DNA of 46,908 bases. It comes from a virus. The notes beneath the pieces were generated by a model. It was not told the origin of the DNA. It did not search any database and saw nothing but the letters and a program-made list of their open reading frames with translations. Below, one piece after another: positions 6,883-15,045 of this stretch. Location of the stretch: IMG/VR virus record IMGVR_UViG_3300042731_001176, positions 1-46,908 of that record, one strand, 5' to 3'. Within the stretch, counting starts at the first letter, position 1; each line of letters opens with the position of its first letter. The position numbers were made by a program, and so were the translations under genes.

Positions 6883-8409
6883 ATGCCGGGAGTTAACGTC
6901 ACTACTGCGGTGCGGTCTGGTCCTGTGGGTGCTGGAGATATCGTTGCAGGTCAGGTATTCATGGTGGGGGAGACCGAACGTGGTCCCACTGATGAGCCTA
7001 CCCTTCTTCGCTCTTTTAGCGATTACACGACCTACTACGGAAACTATAAATCAAGTAATCTTTACGCTCACGTCAAGACATACTTTGACGAGGGCGGTAC
7101 ACGCTGCTATGTTCAGCGTGTCGTTGGTGCAGGTGCAGGTAAAGGCACTGTCGCACTTACCTCAAACAATGCCGCTTCAGCCGGTATGACCATTACTGCC
7201 AAGGATGTTGGCGCTTGGGCTGCAAACCTTTCGGTTGAGGTTCTTAGCGGCGACTCGTCAGGCTACCGACTTAAGTTCGTGCTGGACGGTTCAACGCTTT
7301 TGACAACTCGTGACTTGGTAACGGTTGCTGACGGCATTAACTTTGTTAACGCTTCAGCAGTTAACCACCTTGTTGAAGCGACAACTACGCTCACTGATGC
7401 GCAGGCTGACGATGACAGCAACAACCTAGACACCGCCAGTGCTGCTGCTCTTAGCAGCAGTGCCGCAGACGGGAACGCTGTTTCAGACGCCGAGATCGTT
7501 GCTGCTCTCGCAACTGACGATACCGGCAAGTTGTCACCTAACCTGAACACTGGCGCTGTGTGTGCTCCGGGTCGTACAGGTTCAGCAATTTGGAACGCTC
7601 TTGCTAGCCATGCAGGCGACTTTAACCGTGTCGCTCTGTGTGCATTTGGTGCGTTAGACTCTGCGGGCACCGCTAAGACGGATGCTTCAGGCTACTACGC
7701 TAACACCAACGCTAGCAGCATGGCTTTCTACTGGCCACACGTGAAGGTTGCGGCTCCTGCGGTTACTGAACTTGCCACAGGCGAGTCAACCATTCAGGGT
7801 GCAACAATCACTCTCTCACCAGAGGCTTATGCCGCTGCTGCTCGTAGCCGTGCAGTTCAGCAGGCAGGCGGTCCTTGGCGGGTAGGTGCCGGTGCCATTT
7901 CGGCAGCACGCACTCTCAAGGGTCTTGCTGCTGATGTTACACCAGCAACCGGTGATTCACTAGACAATGCACGAGTTAACGCAATCCGCAAGGTCGGAGA
8001 TTCAATCCGAGTTTACGGCGCACGTTCAGTATCAAACGATGAGGCAAACTGGCGTTACATTTCAATGCGTGACACCCTGAACTACATTGTTCTCGGTGTG
8101 GAAGATCGCATGGAACGCCACGTGTTTAGCGTGATTGATGGACGAGGCAACACCTTCGGTGTTATCCGGGCTTCCATCAAAGCATTCCTTGACCCAATTC
8201 GGGTAGCAGGCGGTCTGTACGAGGCGTTCGATGATACGGGCGCTCCGGTTGACCCCGGTTACAGTGTGCGTGTTGATAGCACTATCAACCCTGCAACACA
8301 GTTGGCTACAGGTCTAGTCAAGGCGCAGGTTGGCGTTCGGGTTTCCGGCGTGGCAGACCTTATCGACATTACAATCACTAAGAGCAACTTGAGTGCTCCG
8401 CTAATCTAA
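6883..8409 (+). CDS. Tail sheath protein
   Basis: 508-residue contractile tail sheath subunit. The N-terminal MPGVNVTTAVRSGPVGAGDI and GQVFMVGETERGPTDEPTLLRSFSDYTTYYG are the conserved sheath opening. The C-terminal half has NAIRKVGDSIRVYGARSV, NYIVLGVEDRMERHVF, and a final beta strand VADLIDITITKSNLS that forms the inter-subunit handshake. An Ala/Ser/Asp-rich insertion at about residues 165-215 is probably surface-exposed. The gene has a GGAGG ribosome site and its own promoter region and is followed 14 bases later by the tube gene. It establishes the phage as a myovirus. Confidence 0.93.
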   Translation: MPGVNVTTAVRSGPVGAGDIVAGQVFMVGETERGPTDEPTLLRSFSDYTTYYGNYKSSNLYAHVKTYFDEGGTRCYVQRVVGAGAGKGTVALTSNNAASAGMTITAKDVGAWAANLSVEVLSGDSSGYRLKFVLDGSTLLTTRDLVTVADGINFVNASAVNHLVEATTTLTDAQADDDSNNLDTASAAALSSSAADGNAVSDAEIVAALATDDTGKLSPNLNTGAVCAPGRTGSAIWNALASHAGDFNRVALCAFGALDSAGTAKTDASGYYANTNASSMAFYWPHVKVAAPAVTELATGESTIQGATITLSPEAYAAAARSRAVQQAGGPWRVGAGAISAARTLKGLAADVTPATGDSLDNARVNAIRKVGDSIRVYGARSVSNDEANWRYISMRDTLNYIVLGVEDRMERHVFSVIDGRGNTFGVIRASIKAFLDPIRVAGGLYEAFDDTGAPVDPGYSVRVDSTINPATQLATGLVKAQVGVRVSGVADLIDITITKSNLSAPLI

Positions 8410-8423
8410 GGAGATAATTAGAC

Positions 8424-8906
8424 ATGGCAAAAGCAACACAGAGACAGATTGTAGCATCAATTGAACCGACACCTAACGTGACCGGCCACGTCAGAGGCCC
8501 TGAGTTTGGCGCTACGTCATACTTTGCTACGGTCAGCGGTGGCGAGATTAGTGCGGCTGTTGAGAAAGTTTACGACGGCGGTGCTTCTTTCCCTGAGGTG
8601 CTTTGCGCTCCTTCGGAGATTGGTGATATCACTGTTAGCCGGTTCTACGACCCGGATACTGACGGTGCAAATGACCACGCCAAGTTGTCGAAACTTCGTC
8701 AACTAGTTGGCTCATGCTACTACGACATTTCAATCTTCACGCTCAACTGTGATCTTAAGGACCCCGGTTCAGAGCGTGTGTACCCTCGGGCACTTCTTGT
8801 TGGTCTCACTGAGCCTGACGGTGATGCTTCATCGGGTGCTCCGGCTTCCTACTCTCTCACCTTCGCAGTGAGCGAGATTCAGAAGGACGTTCCGGCAGAT
8901 TCCTGA
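8424..8906 (+). CDS. Tail tube protein
   Basis: 160-residue inner tail tube subunit, identified mainly from position directly after the sheath and from its predicted beta-barrel pattern (SYFATVSGGEISAAVEKVYDGG, EIGDITVSRFYDPDTD, ASYSLTFAVSEI). Tube proteins of contractile phages are usually 140-170 residues, which fits. An AAGGAG site precedes the ATG and a strong terminator follows 26 bases after the stop. Confidence 0.8.
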   Translation: MAKATQRQIVASIEPTPNVTGHVRGPEFGATSYFATVSGGEISAAVEKVYDGGASFPEVLCAPSEIGDITVSRFYDPDTDGANDHAKLSKLRQLVGSCYYDISIFTLNCDLKDPGSERVYPRALLVGLTEPDGDASSGAPASYSLTFAVSEIQKDVPADS

Positions 8907-8932
8907 TCTGGTAGGATTATAATTTTAGAATT

Positions 8933-8964
8933 GGCGCTACTTCGGTAGCGCCTTTTCTTTTTTA
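8933..8964 (+). terminator. Strong intrinsic terminator after the tail tube gene
   Basis: Perfect 8-bp stem GGCGCTAC / GTAGCGCC closed by the very stable UUCG tetraloop (8933-8952), followed directly by TTTTCTTTTTTT. It ends the sheath-tube transcript. Confidence 0.93.
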
Positions 8965-8975
8965 CAGTTCTTGCC

Positions 8976-9004
8976 TTGGGGTGGGGATTGTTGTAGTGTA
9001 TTTA
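8976..9004 (+). promoter_or_regulatory. Possible promoter before the M15 peptidase gene
   Basis: TTGGGG, 17-base spacer and TATTTA, just after the terminator at 8933. Both boxes deviate from consensus. A leader of about 20 bases carrying GAGGT precedes ATG 9031. Confidence 0.35.
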
Positions 9005-9030
9005 TACGTATTGTCTACATGAGGTAAATC

Positions 9031-9768
9031 ATGAGTATTCCAACAGTAAGTAGTCGGGTCAATGTTAAGGACCTGCACCCGAAGTTTAAGGCCCGTCTAG
9101 AGGCGTTCTTTGCTGATCCACGAATTAAGGGGAAGGTGTCTGTCGTTTCTGGCGTCCGCACCTATCAGCAGCAGAAGTACCTGTATGACGGCTATAAGAG
9201 CCGCAAGCCCGGTTTTAATCTGGCGGCTAACCCTGACCGTGTGACCAGCGCAGGATTTCAGGGAAGTTATCATATGTCTCAGCCAAAGTTTGATGGTTAC
9301 GGTTACGCAGTTGACTTCCGCATCATCAAGAAGGGCGCTATTTCTACCACGCAGGTGAACAAGATCGCCGCCGAGTATGGTATCGTGAAAACGGTCCCTT
9401 CAGAGTGGTGGCATCATTCCCCGTGCCGAGTGTCGGGCGGCAAGATGGAGTGGTTCCCGGTCAAGGGTGATATCAAGGTTCCTAAGGCTGCTTCGGTCAA
9501 GTCTGAGCAGGCCAAGGCGTTTGAGTTTATCGCTGCTTGTTTGGAGACTGTTGTCCGCAAGGGCGACAAGGGTCCGGTTGTTGAGTTCCTTCAGAAGATG
9601 CTTGATAAGAACGGTTACAAGTTGACTTCTCGTCCTCGTAAGAACTCTGGTGTTGACGGCGACTTTGGTCCGAAGACTCTGCGTGCTGTGAAGCAGTTCC
9701 AGCGTGACGAGGGTCTTGCGGCTGATGGTGTTGTCGGCCCGAAGACATGGAAGGCACTGATCGACTAA
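9031..9768 (+). CDS. M15 D,D-carboxypeptidase-like wall hydrolase with peptidoglycan-binding domain
   Basis: 245 residues. Residues about 15-140 are an M15/VanY-type zinc peptidase: SGVRTYQQQKYLYDGY, then the SYHMSQPKFDGYGYAVDF motif that supplies zinc ligands His and Asp, and EWWHHSP with the third His. Residues about 175-245 are a peptidoglycan-binding-1 domain (KGPVVEFLQKMLDKNGY, VDGDFGPKTLRAVKQFQ, GVVGPKTWKALID). It probably cuts peptide cross-links of the host wall. It sits between the tail tube and the tail chaperone rather than in the lysis cassette, and a second M15 enzyme with similar domains lies at 20357. It could therefore be a virion-associated lysin or a second endolysin. Confidence 0.85.
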   Translation: MSIPTVSSRVNVKDLHPKFKARLEAFFADPRIKGKVSVVSGVRTYQQQKYLYDGYKSRKPGFNLAANPDRVTSAGFQGSYHMSQPKFDGYGYAVDFRIIKKGAISTTQVNKIAAEYGIVKTVPSEWWHHSPCRVSGGKMEWFPVKGDIKVPKAASVKSEQAKAFEFIAACLETVVRKGDKGPVVEFLQKMLDKNGYKLTSRPRKNSGVDGDFGPKTLRAVKQFQRDEGLAADGVVGPKTWKALID

Positions 9769-9781
9769 TTTTCTTTACTAG

Positions 9782-9811
9782 TTGACACGCTGGTACGAAA
9801 ATTACTATCAT
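9782..9811 (+). promoter_or_regulatory. Consensus leaderless promoter for the tail chaperone gene
   Basis: Perfect TTGACA (9782-9787), an 18-base spacer and TATCAT (9806-9811), ending seven bases before ATG 9819. No Shine-Dalgarno. Confidence 0.7.
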
Positions 9812-9818
9812 AGAAACT

Positions 9819-10340
9819 ATGAGTGAAGATAACGATATCATCGAAGTTGCAGGCAGCGACAATGCTAGTCCTGCTCCTGCCAAGAGCAAGTCCAAGCGAG
9901 TAACAGTTCTGGATCAGTTGAAGGAAGAGATTAGCCGTGAGGTTACTCGTCCCGAGATTGAGATGCCTGTTCCTGAGCGCAAGGGCGTAACAGTTAGGTT
10001 CTCACCTAATATCACAAACGATCAGTTGAAGGCGTGGCGTCGTAACTCCACGAACCGTAAGACTGAAGAGTTGGATTCTATCAAGTTCTCCTGCTATGTT
10101 GTAGGTCAGACTGTCACTGGTATTTATTTCAATGACGAACTGGTGCTTGATGAGGACGGTAACGCTATCACGTTTGCATCGCAGGCGATTTTGGAGATGA
10201 CGAACACTGATCGTCCTCTGCCTGATGCTATTCGTGCGTTCTATGCGATTGACCCGCATCTTGAGAATACTGCTCTTAAGATTCTTGATTACGCCGGTTA
10301 TGGTGATGATCTGGAGACTGAAGACCCTACGAAGGGCTAA
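9819..10340 (+). CDS. Tail assembly chaperone, short form (gpG-like)
   Basis: 173 residues, starting with an acidic, Ala/Pro/Lys-rich segment. The C-terminal part (FASQAILEMTNTDRPLPDAIRAFYAIDPHLENTALKILDYAGY) is helical. Its place between the tube and the tape measure, together with the overlapping frame that follows, identifies it as a tail assembly chaperone that coats the tape measure during tail building. The start codon coincides with the expected transcription start of the promoter at 9782. The family is inferred from synteny and the frameshift arrangement rather than from strong sequence motifs. Confidence 0.7.
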   Translation: MSEDNDIIEVAGSDNASPAPAKSKSKRVTVLDQLKEEISREVTRPEIEMPVPERKGVTVRFSPNITNDQLKAWRRNSTNRKTEELDSIKFSCYVVGQTVTGIYFNDELVLDEDGNAITFASQAILEMTNTDRPLPDAIRAFYAIDPHLENTALKILDYAGYGDDLETEDPTKG

Positions 10341-10534
10341 TTGACGAATTAGCCGGTGATATTCGGATTAGGTCAGCGGCACGATTAGCCGAAGCGTTCC
10401 ATACTGATCCGCTGGAGATTCTTAAAGCCGATTATGATGAGTGGCTTATCCGTATGGCGTGTGCTAAGGCGCTTGCGGCGGATCATCGTGAACGTGACCG
10501 GAACCGTCGTGGTGTAACTGGCGGTTATGGATAA
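10322..10534 (+). CDS. Tail chaperone extension reached by -1 frameshift (gpT-like)
   Basis: In the -1 frame relative to the chaperone, an ORF is open from 10322 (just after a TGA) to TAA at 10532-10534. It encodes RPYEGLIDELAGDIRIRSAA, then LAEAFHTDPLEILKADYDEWLIRMACAKALAADHRERDRNRRG. The DPLEIL-x-W-x-IR pattern is characteristic of the second tail chaperone product. It has no ATG, GTG or TTG in frame before residue 45, so it is best made as a fusion with the upstream frame by ribosomal slippage within 10322-10337 (around CCCTACGAAGGGC). I cannot point to a canonical X-XXY-YYZ heptamer, so the exact slip site is open. Confidence 0.75.
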   Translation, partial: RPYEGLIDELAGDIRIRSAARLAEAFHTDPLEILKADYDEWLIRMACAKALAADHRERDRNRRGVTGGYG

Positions 10535-10566
10535 AACTGAATACTAGGGCAGGTGGTTACTTGAGG

Positions 10567-10605
10567 CCGGGAATTTCTGTAGAATAACTCTATAGGGATT
10601 CCCGG
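10567..10605 (+). terminator. Long hairpin upstream of the tape measure gene
   Basis: CCGGGAAT (10567-10574) pairs perfectly with ATTCCCGG (10598-10605), followed by TTTCTTGTTGTT. The 23-base loop contains TAGAAT (a possible -10 box, with TTACTT 17 bases upstream). It could be a terminator/attenuator or lower transcription into the tape measure gene. Confidence 0.45.
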
Positions 10606-10628
10606 TTTCTTGTTGTTAGGAGTGCCAT

Positions 10629-13600
10629 ATGGCGACAGAAGAAAAGGTTGTAATTAAGGTTGAGGTGGATGCCGATATCAGTAATGATATCGCTGCTATT
10701 CGTAATCGCCTTAAGGCAATCGAAGATCGCATGGGTTCTTTTAACCGAACAGCCAAAAACATGGATCGTGGCCTTGATCGGGTTAATAAGCGGTTCGATA
10801 AGATGGGTAACGTTCTTCGTAAAGTTACTCAGGTTTTCTTAAAGTTTACGGCTGCTTTAGCGAAGTTTTCGTTTATTGCTTTAGCAGGTCAGATCGGTTT
10901 GTTTACTGCTGGCTTACTTGCTGCTAAGGCTGCTCTTGTTACGGGCAGGGCCGCAGTGTCGGCGTATCAAGCCTCGTTAAGAGGTTTATCGGTTGCGGCG
11001 GCTGGTGTTGCTACGGCGATGGCTGTGGCGGCTGCGGCTATGCGTCAGTTTAATGAGGCTCAGTTGGGTTCTCAGTTCGGTGGCGGTCCTCAGGGTAGAT
11101 TGAACGCTGTTAGAGCCACTAGAGGTATTGATAGCCGGAGTGCTGGCCTTCTTGGCCGAGAGGCAACTGCCGCTATTGCAGGCTCACTTGGCCGTGCGGG
11201 TGTCCGTCCCGGCCAGACTGGCAACATCGTTCGACAGTTGTATAACATTTCTGGCGGTGATGCTAAGGCTGCGCAAAGTTTAGCAGCCGCAATGGGTTCT
11301 GGCGATCTTGATAAAGCACGGACTTCGTTGCGCAGTGCAGTTGGATTTAATCAAGGGTCGCTTGCCAACGTGTCTACCATGCGGGGTCTTATGGGCGTTG
11401 TGGCGGGCGGTGGCGCTACTGGCGCTAACTTCCGTTCAGTGGGCGAAGACATGGCTTCAACTTTTGTGGGTACTCTTAAGACTGAGTTCTCAGGATTAGT
11501 AAATGTGTTTGCTGATTTGGGTGCGCCCCTGCTTGAGCCGTTCCGTCAGTCGTTTGTTAATATCTCTCGTATTCTTAGAGAAGATGTTTTGGCGATGTCA
11601 GTGGCCCTTCAGAAGTTTGGTGCGGAGTCGTTTGCTCCCACGATTGAGTCTTTTATGGCATCAACAAGCGACTTCATTCGCAAGAACATTATTGCGAACA
11701 TTGGCAATGTTAAAGAGATGGGCCAGTCGTTTGTAGATTTTGGCAAGGCTGTTAAAGAGTTCTTCGCAGATATTGGCGATTTCCTTGGCAGGTTGGAACC
11801 TGCTGCTGATGTTGTTATGGACATGTTTCGTGCGCTTGGTGATGCTGCTGGCGGTCGTGGTTTGTTCCAGCAGTTCAATCGTTTGGTTGTGGAGAATGCT
11901 GAGGCGTTTAAGGACTTTGGTGCGTCTATTGGTAATGTGATTGGCGCTTTGTTTGATCAGTTGTCTGGCGGTCAGATGGGGTTCTTCAATAAGTTGCCGT
12001 TGTTGGCGGATGTGTTTAATACGTTAGCGAATCGGGTTATTCCTGCGCTGTTTGATGTGTTTAATCGTTTTGCTCCTCTTATGGAACGTCTGCCGGGTGC
12101 GTTGGAGTCGTTGGCTAATGTTCTAGAGATGTTGGCTCCGATTGTTGGGACTTTGGTTTCAGCAGTGAACACTCTTGTGGGCGGCTTGCAATCAATGGGT
12201 GGCTTGGGTGATATTGGTACGGTCGCTTTGATGGCTGGTTTCATGATGATGACCAAGGGCAGAGGCCGTTCCATGCTTGGTCGTGGAGCACGTAATGTAG
12301 CAGCAGGCGGGTCGGGCGCTCGGGCTATTACGTCGGCGTCTACTGTAACTAGGGCTAGTGCCGCAAATATGGCTGCGATCAATGCAAATATAGCGTCTGG
12401 CGTTCATCGTCGTGGTCGCCTTGCGGGCAGTTTCCTCAATCTGAGAAATTCTGCTCATACTTCTTTGACTGCGGGCCGAGGTGCTGGCTTCTTTGGTCGG
12501 GCTGGAAAGTTGGGTGCGCTGGCGTTCGGCCTTGAGGGCCTTAACATGATTGGCGACTACAGAGACGGCGGATTCAGCGGTATTGCGAGCGGGTACAATC
12601 AGAGGGCTACAGACAGCCCAATTTTTGCTGGCCTTAGTACAGGTTCGGCGGCGTCGTTCATTGCTGGGCCGCAAATAGGTCTTGGGGTTGGTGGTGCCAC
12701 GACTTTACTTGGTGCGGTTAATCAGGGGCTAGCAGGCAACAATAGCATAGGGAACACTCTTACGGGTGCGCTTGGTGGTGCTGCGTTGGGTGCAAGTATC
12801 GGTTCGTTTGGCGGTCCGTTGGGTATGGCTGCGGGTGCTGTAGTTGGTGGTATCATTGGCGGGGTTGGTACATTTTTTGCAGGTAGAAAAGGTCAAGAAC
12901 GACTAAAGAAGGCGTCTAGAGATGCAGCCGGACAAGTTCAGTTAGACATTGCCGCTTTTGAAGTTGGTTCAGGTAGTGCGGCGTTTAATACACTAGCCAA
13001 TCAGCAGGAACTGCTTATGAAAGCAAGGGAAGTCGCTATTGACGATAAAGGTAATTACGTAAACGAGGGGGACACTAAAGAATTCCAAGATTTCGTAAGG
13101 TCTCTAGGTATTGATCCTAACTCTATTCACCTTGATGAATTTTTCAAAGAAATCATGAGTGATAACACATTGGTGAATATGGAGGACAGATTACTTGAAG
13201 CAGAGCGGCTGTATACTGATCAGATGCAATCCATTGCTAATCAAACGGGATTATCAATGGAGGAAGTTGAGAGAGTAATTAACGATTTCAACATTGACCC
13301 GTTTATGGACTACATGGAAGACAACGTTGCGGCTGTTATCAACTTCGCTAATCGAACTGTTGCCGACCTGAATCAAGTGTTCTTACCCAACTTCTTCACT
13401 AGCCAGCAGCAGAAAAACGAATTGTTGGCCACAAACCAAGCCCAACTTAATGACATAGTTTCGGGGTACGGTGCAACCGGTACTGTTACCACGGAACAAG
13501 CAATGGATTTCTTGTCCACGCAAACTCAAATTAATATGGCAAATGGTATGACTCCGACGCAGGCATCGCTTACGGCTATTCAGGCGTTTGGCTTTAACAT

Positions 13601-14303
13601 GAGAGAAAACTTAGGAAGTGGCGCTGCTGTAGGCATTTTGGAAAGTTTAGGGCTGGATCGAAACGGTAGCGTCATGCAAGCCCTGCTTGGTGATATAGTT
13701 ACTGAATTAGGTTTTGATGAAATGGGCCTAACTGCAAATGATGTGGCAGGGTCATTGTATGGTGGAAACTTCATGTTCATGAAGAACGACCTCGGATTTA
13801 AGCAGTTGACTGAGCAGGCTCAAGCGTATCAGGCAATGGTTCAAGGAGCGTTTTCTGGTGATGTTTCTCAAATGAGAGCATTGGCAGGAACAGGTAACTT
13901 TGCTGGAACTATGTTGACCCCTGAAGGCGCTACTGCGTTTATGGACCTTGTAACCCAACGATCACAAGGCATTATGGGTCCTATAGTTGAGTCAACTTTC
14001 AACACATCTGGTAGCGACGGTGGTCGGAACATTACCTTTGACGAGATAATTCAGGCTGCTGAAAACTTGAACTTCTCGGAAGAAGAGTTGCAGAGTTTGA
14101 TGGCCCAAATGAATACTGATCTCACCACACAAGTAGATGCCTTGGGTGCAACCATTGTTGACGGGCTTATTACAGCAGGCCGTCCAGTGGTGTCCATTAA
14201 CGGCGATCTAGAGACCACTGAGCGTGGCACGGCCACGTATGTGATTACTACAGAAGTTACTGCCACTGGCGGTAGCGGCGGCGACTATCCGTTCATGTAT
14301 TAG
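10629..14303 (+). CDS. Tail tape measure protein
   Basis: 1224 residues, the longest structural gene, in the invariant position after the tail chaperones. It starts with a coiled-coil-like helical region (ISNDIAAIRNRLKAIEDRMGSF). A long hydrophobic Ala-rich stretch follows at about residues 70-140, and a second Gly/Ala-rich one at about 670-755 (for example GMAAGAVVGGIIGGVGTFF). Both could insert in the host membrane during DNA injection. The rest is helical and Gln/Asn-rich. No lysozyme or peptidase motif is obvious. Length sets tail length; by the usual rule of about 1.5 angstrom per residue the tail would be on the order of 180 nm. A TTAGGAG site precedes the ATG. Confidence 0.9.
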   Translation: MATEEKVVIKVEVDADISNDIAAIRNRLKAIEDRMGSFNRTAKNMDRGLDRVNKRFDKMGNVLRKVTQVFLKFTAALAKFSFIALAGQIGLFTAGLLAAKAALVTGRAAVSAYQASLRGLSVAAAGVATAMAVAAAAMRQFNEAQLGSQFGGGPQGRLNAVRATRGIDSRSAGLLGREATAAIAGSLGRAGVRPGQTGNIVRQLYNISGGDAKAAQSLAAAMGSGDLDKARTSLRSAVGFNQGSLANVSTMRGLMGVVAGGGATGANFRSVGEDMASTFVGTLKTEFSGLVNVFADLGAPLLEPFRQSFVNISRILREDVLAMSVALQKFGAESFAPTIESFMASTSDFIRKNIIANIGNVKEMGQSFVDFGKAVKEFFADIGDFLGRLEPAADVVMDMFRALGDAAGGRGLFQQFNRLVVENAEAFKDFGASIGNVIGALFDQLSGGQMGFFNKLPLLADVFNTLANRVIPALFDVFNRFAPLMERLPGALESLANVLEMLAPIVGTLVSAVNTLVGGLQSMGGLGDIGTVALMAGFMMMTKGRGRSMLGRGARNVAAGGSGARAITSASTVTRASAANMAAINANIASGVHRRGRLAGSFLNLRNSAHTSLTAGRGAGFFGRAGKLGALAFGLEGLNMIGDYRDGGFSGIASGYNQRATDSPIFAGLSTGSAASFIAGPQIGLGVGGATTLLGAVNQGLAGNNSIGNTLTGALGGAALGASIGSFGGPLGMAAGAVVGGIIGGVGTFFAGRKGQERLKKASRDAAGQVQLDIAAFEVGSGSAAFNTLANQQELLMKAREVAIDDKGNYVNEGDTKEFQDFVRSLGIDPNSIHLDEFFKEIMSDNTLVNMEDRLLEAERLYTDQMQSIANQTGLSMEEVERVINDFNIDPFMDYMEDNVAAVINFANRTVADLNQVFLPNFFTSQQQKNELLATNQAQLNDIVSGYGATGTVTTEQAMDFLSTQTQINMANGMTPTQASLTAIQAFGFNMRENLGSGAAVGILESLGLDRNGSVMQALLGDIVTELGFDEMGLTANDVAGSLYGGNFMFMKNDLGFKQLTEQAQAYQAMVQGAFSGDVSQMRALAGTGNFAGTMLTPEGATAFMDLVTQRSQGIMGPIVESTFNTSGSDGGRNITFDEIIQAAENLNFSEEELQSLMAQMNTDLTTQVDALGATIVDGLITAGRPVVSINGDLETTERGTATYVITTEVTATGGSGGDYPFMY

Positions 14304-14314
14304 TAGGAGTTATT

Positions 14315-15034
14315 ATGGCTAGAGCAAGAGTTTTAAAACGATCACGGAACGGGTTACCGGTGTTGGTTCGTAACGCCCGACCTTTACGTGCCAAATTTGT
14401 GTTTCCTGACGGATTCACAACTCAAGACAGATACGGTAACTATATTACTTTGCAGAACGCTCCAGACGATTCAGTGTATGCTTTTGAATTTCCGTTTGGG
14501 CCTAAAGACTTGCAGTACGATAACTTTTCACCTAAGTTTCAAGAATTGAGCCGTCCTTTCAAGAAGCCTTTGCTGGTTTCTGACTCGTCCTCTTTACGCA
14601 CAGTGACGTTTAACGCTGTGATCGCAGATAGAGCGTCTGGAGGCAAACTGCCTATTAGTGGTTTGCTTGAACGGTTGGAAGCGATTGCTGATTCTGCTGC
14701 TCCGTTTCAGTTCACGTATGGTTTAAGCGCTTTGCCGTTTTCTGTTGTGTTGACGAAGTTTTCTTATTCTGTTTCGTACCGCAACCTTGAAGGTGAACCT
14801 ATTCGTGCAGAAGTTTCAATTCAGTTAACCGAGTCTATCTTTGCCGATCAAGAACTCGTTGTGTTAAAAGCGGTACACCGGAATCCTACTACTGTTCCCA
14901 CAATTCCGGCAGTCACTGAGGAAATAACTGAGGATGAGCCTCCTGCACCAACCCTGTTTGTTGCTGACCCTATAGATGGAAGTATGAAAGCAGTAGCAGA
15001 TCAGTTCGATGCAGATAGTATACTTAACGGTTAG
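14315..15034 (+). CDS. Tail tube/baseplate junction protein (CIS tube protein N-domain-like)
   Basis: 239 residues, between tape measure and hub. Residues about 45-175 follow the pattern of the contractile injection system tube/LysM-type baseplate proteins: YAFEFPFGPKDLQYDNFSPKFQEL, LRTVTFNAVIADRASGG, LLERLEAIADSAAPFQFTYG, and SVSYRNLEGEPIRAEVSIQLTES. In Mu-, T4- and pyocin-like machines this protein (gp53 or the LysM protein) clamps the hub to the tube. The C-terminus is Pro/Glu-rich. No clear LysM repeat is visible, so the assignment rests on the beta-strand pattern and gene order. Confidence 0.6.
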   Translation: MARARVLKRSRNGLPVLVRNARPLRAKFVFPDGFTTQDRYGNYITLQNAPDDSVYAFEFPFGPKDLQYDNFSPKFQELSRPFKKPLLVSDSSSLRTVTFNAVIADRASGGKLPISGLLERLEAIADSAAPFQFTYGLSALPFSVVLTKFSYSVSYRNLEGEPIRAEVSIQLTESIFADQELVVLKAVHRNPTTVPTIPAVTEEITEDEPPAPTLFVADPIDGSMKAVADQFDADSILNG

Positions 15035-15045
15035 AGGTATGCACT

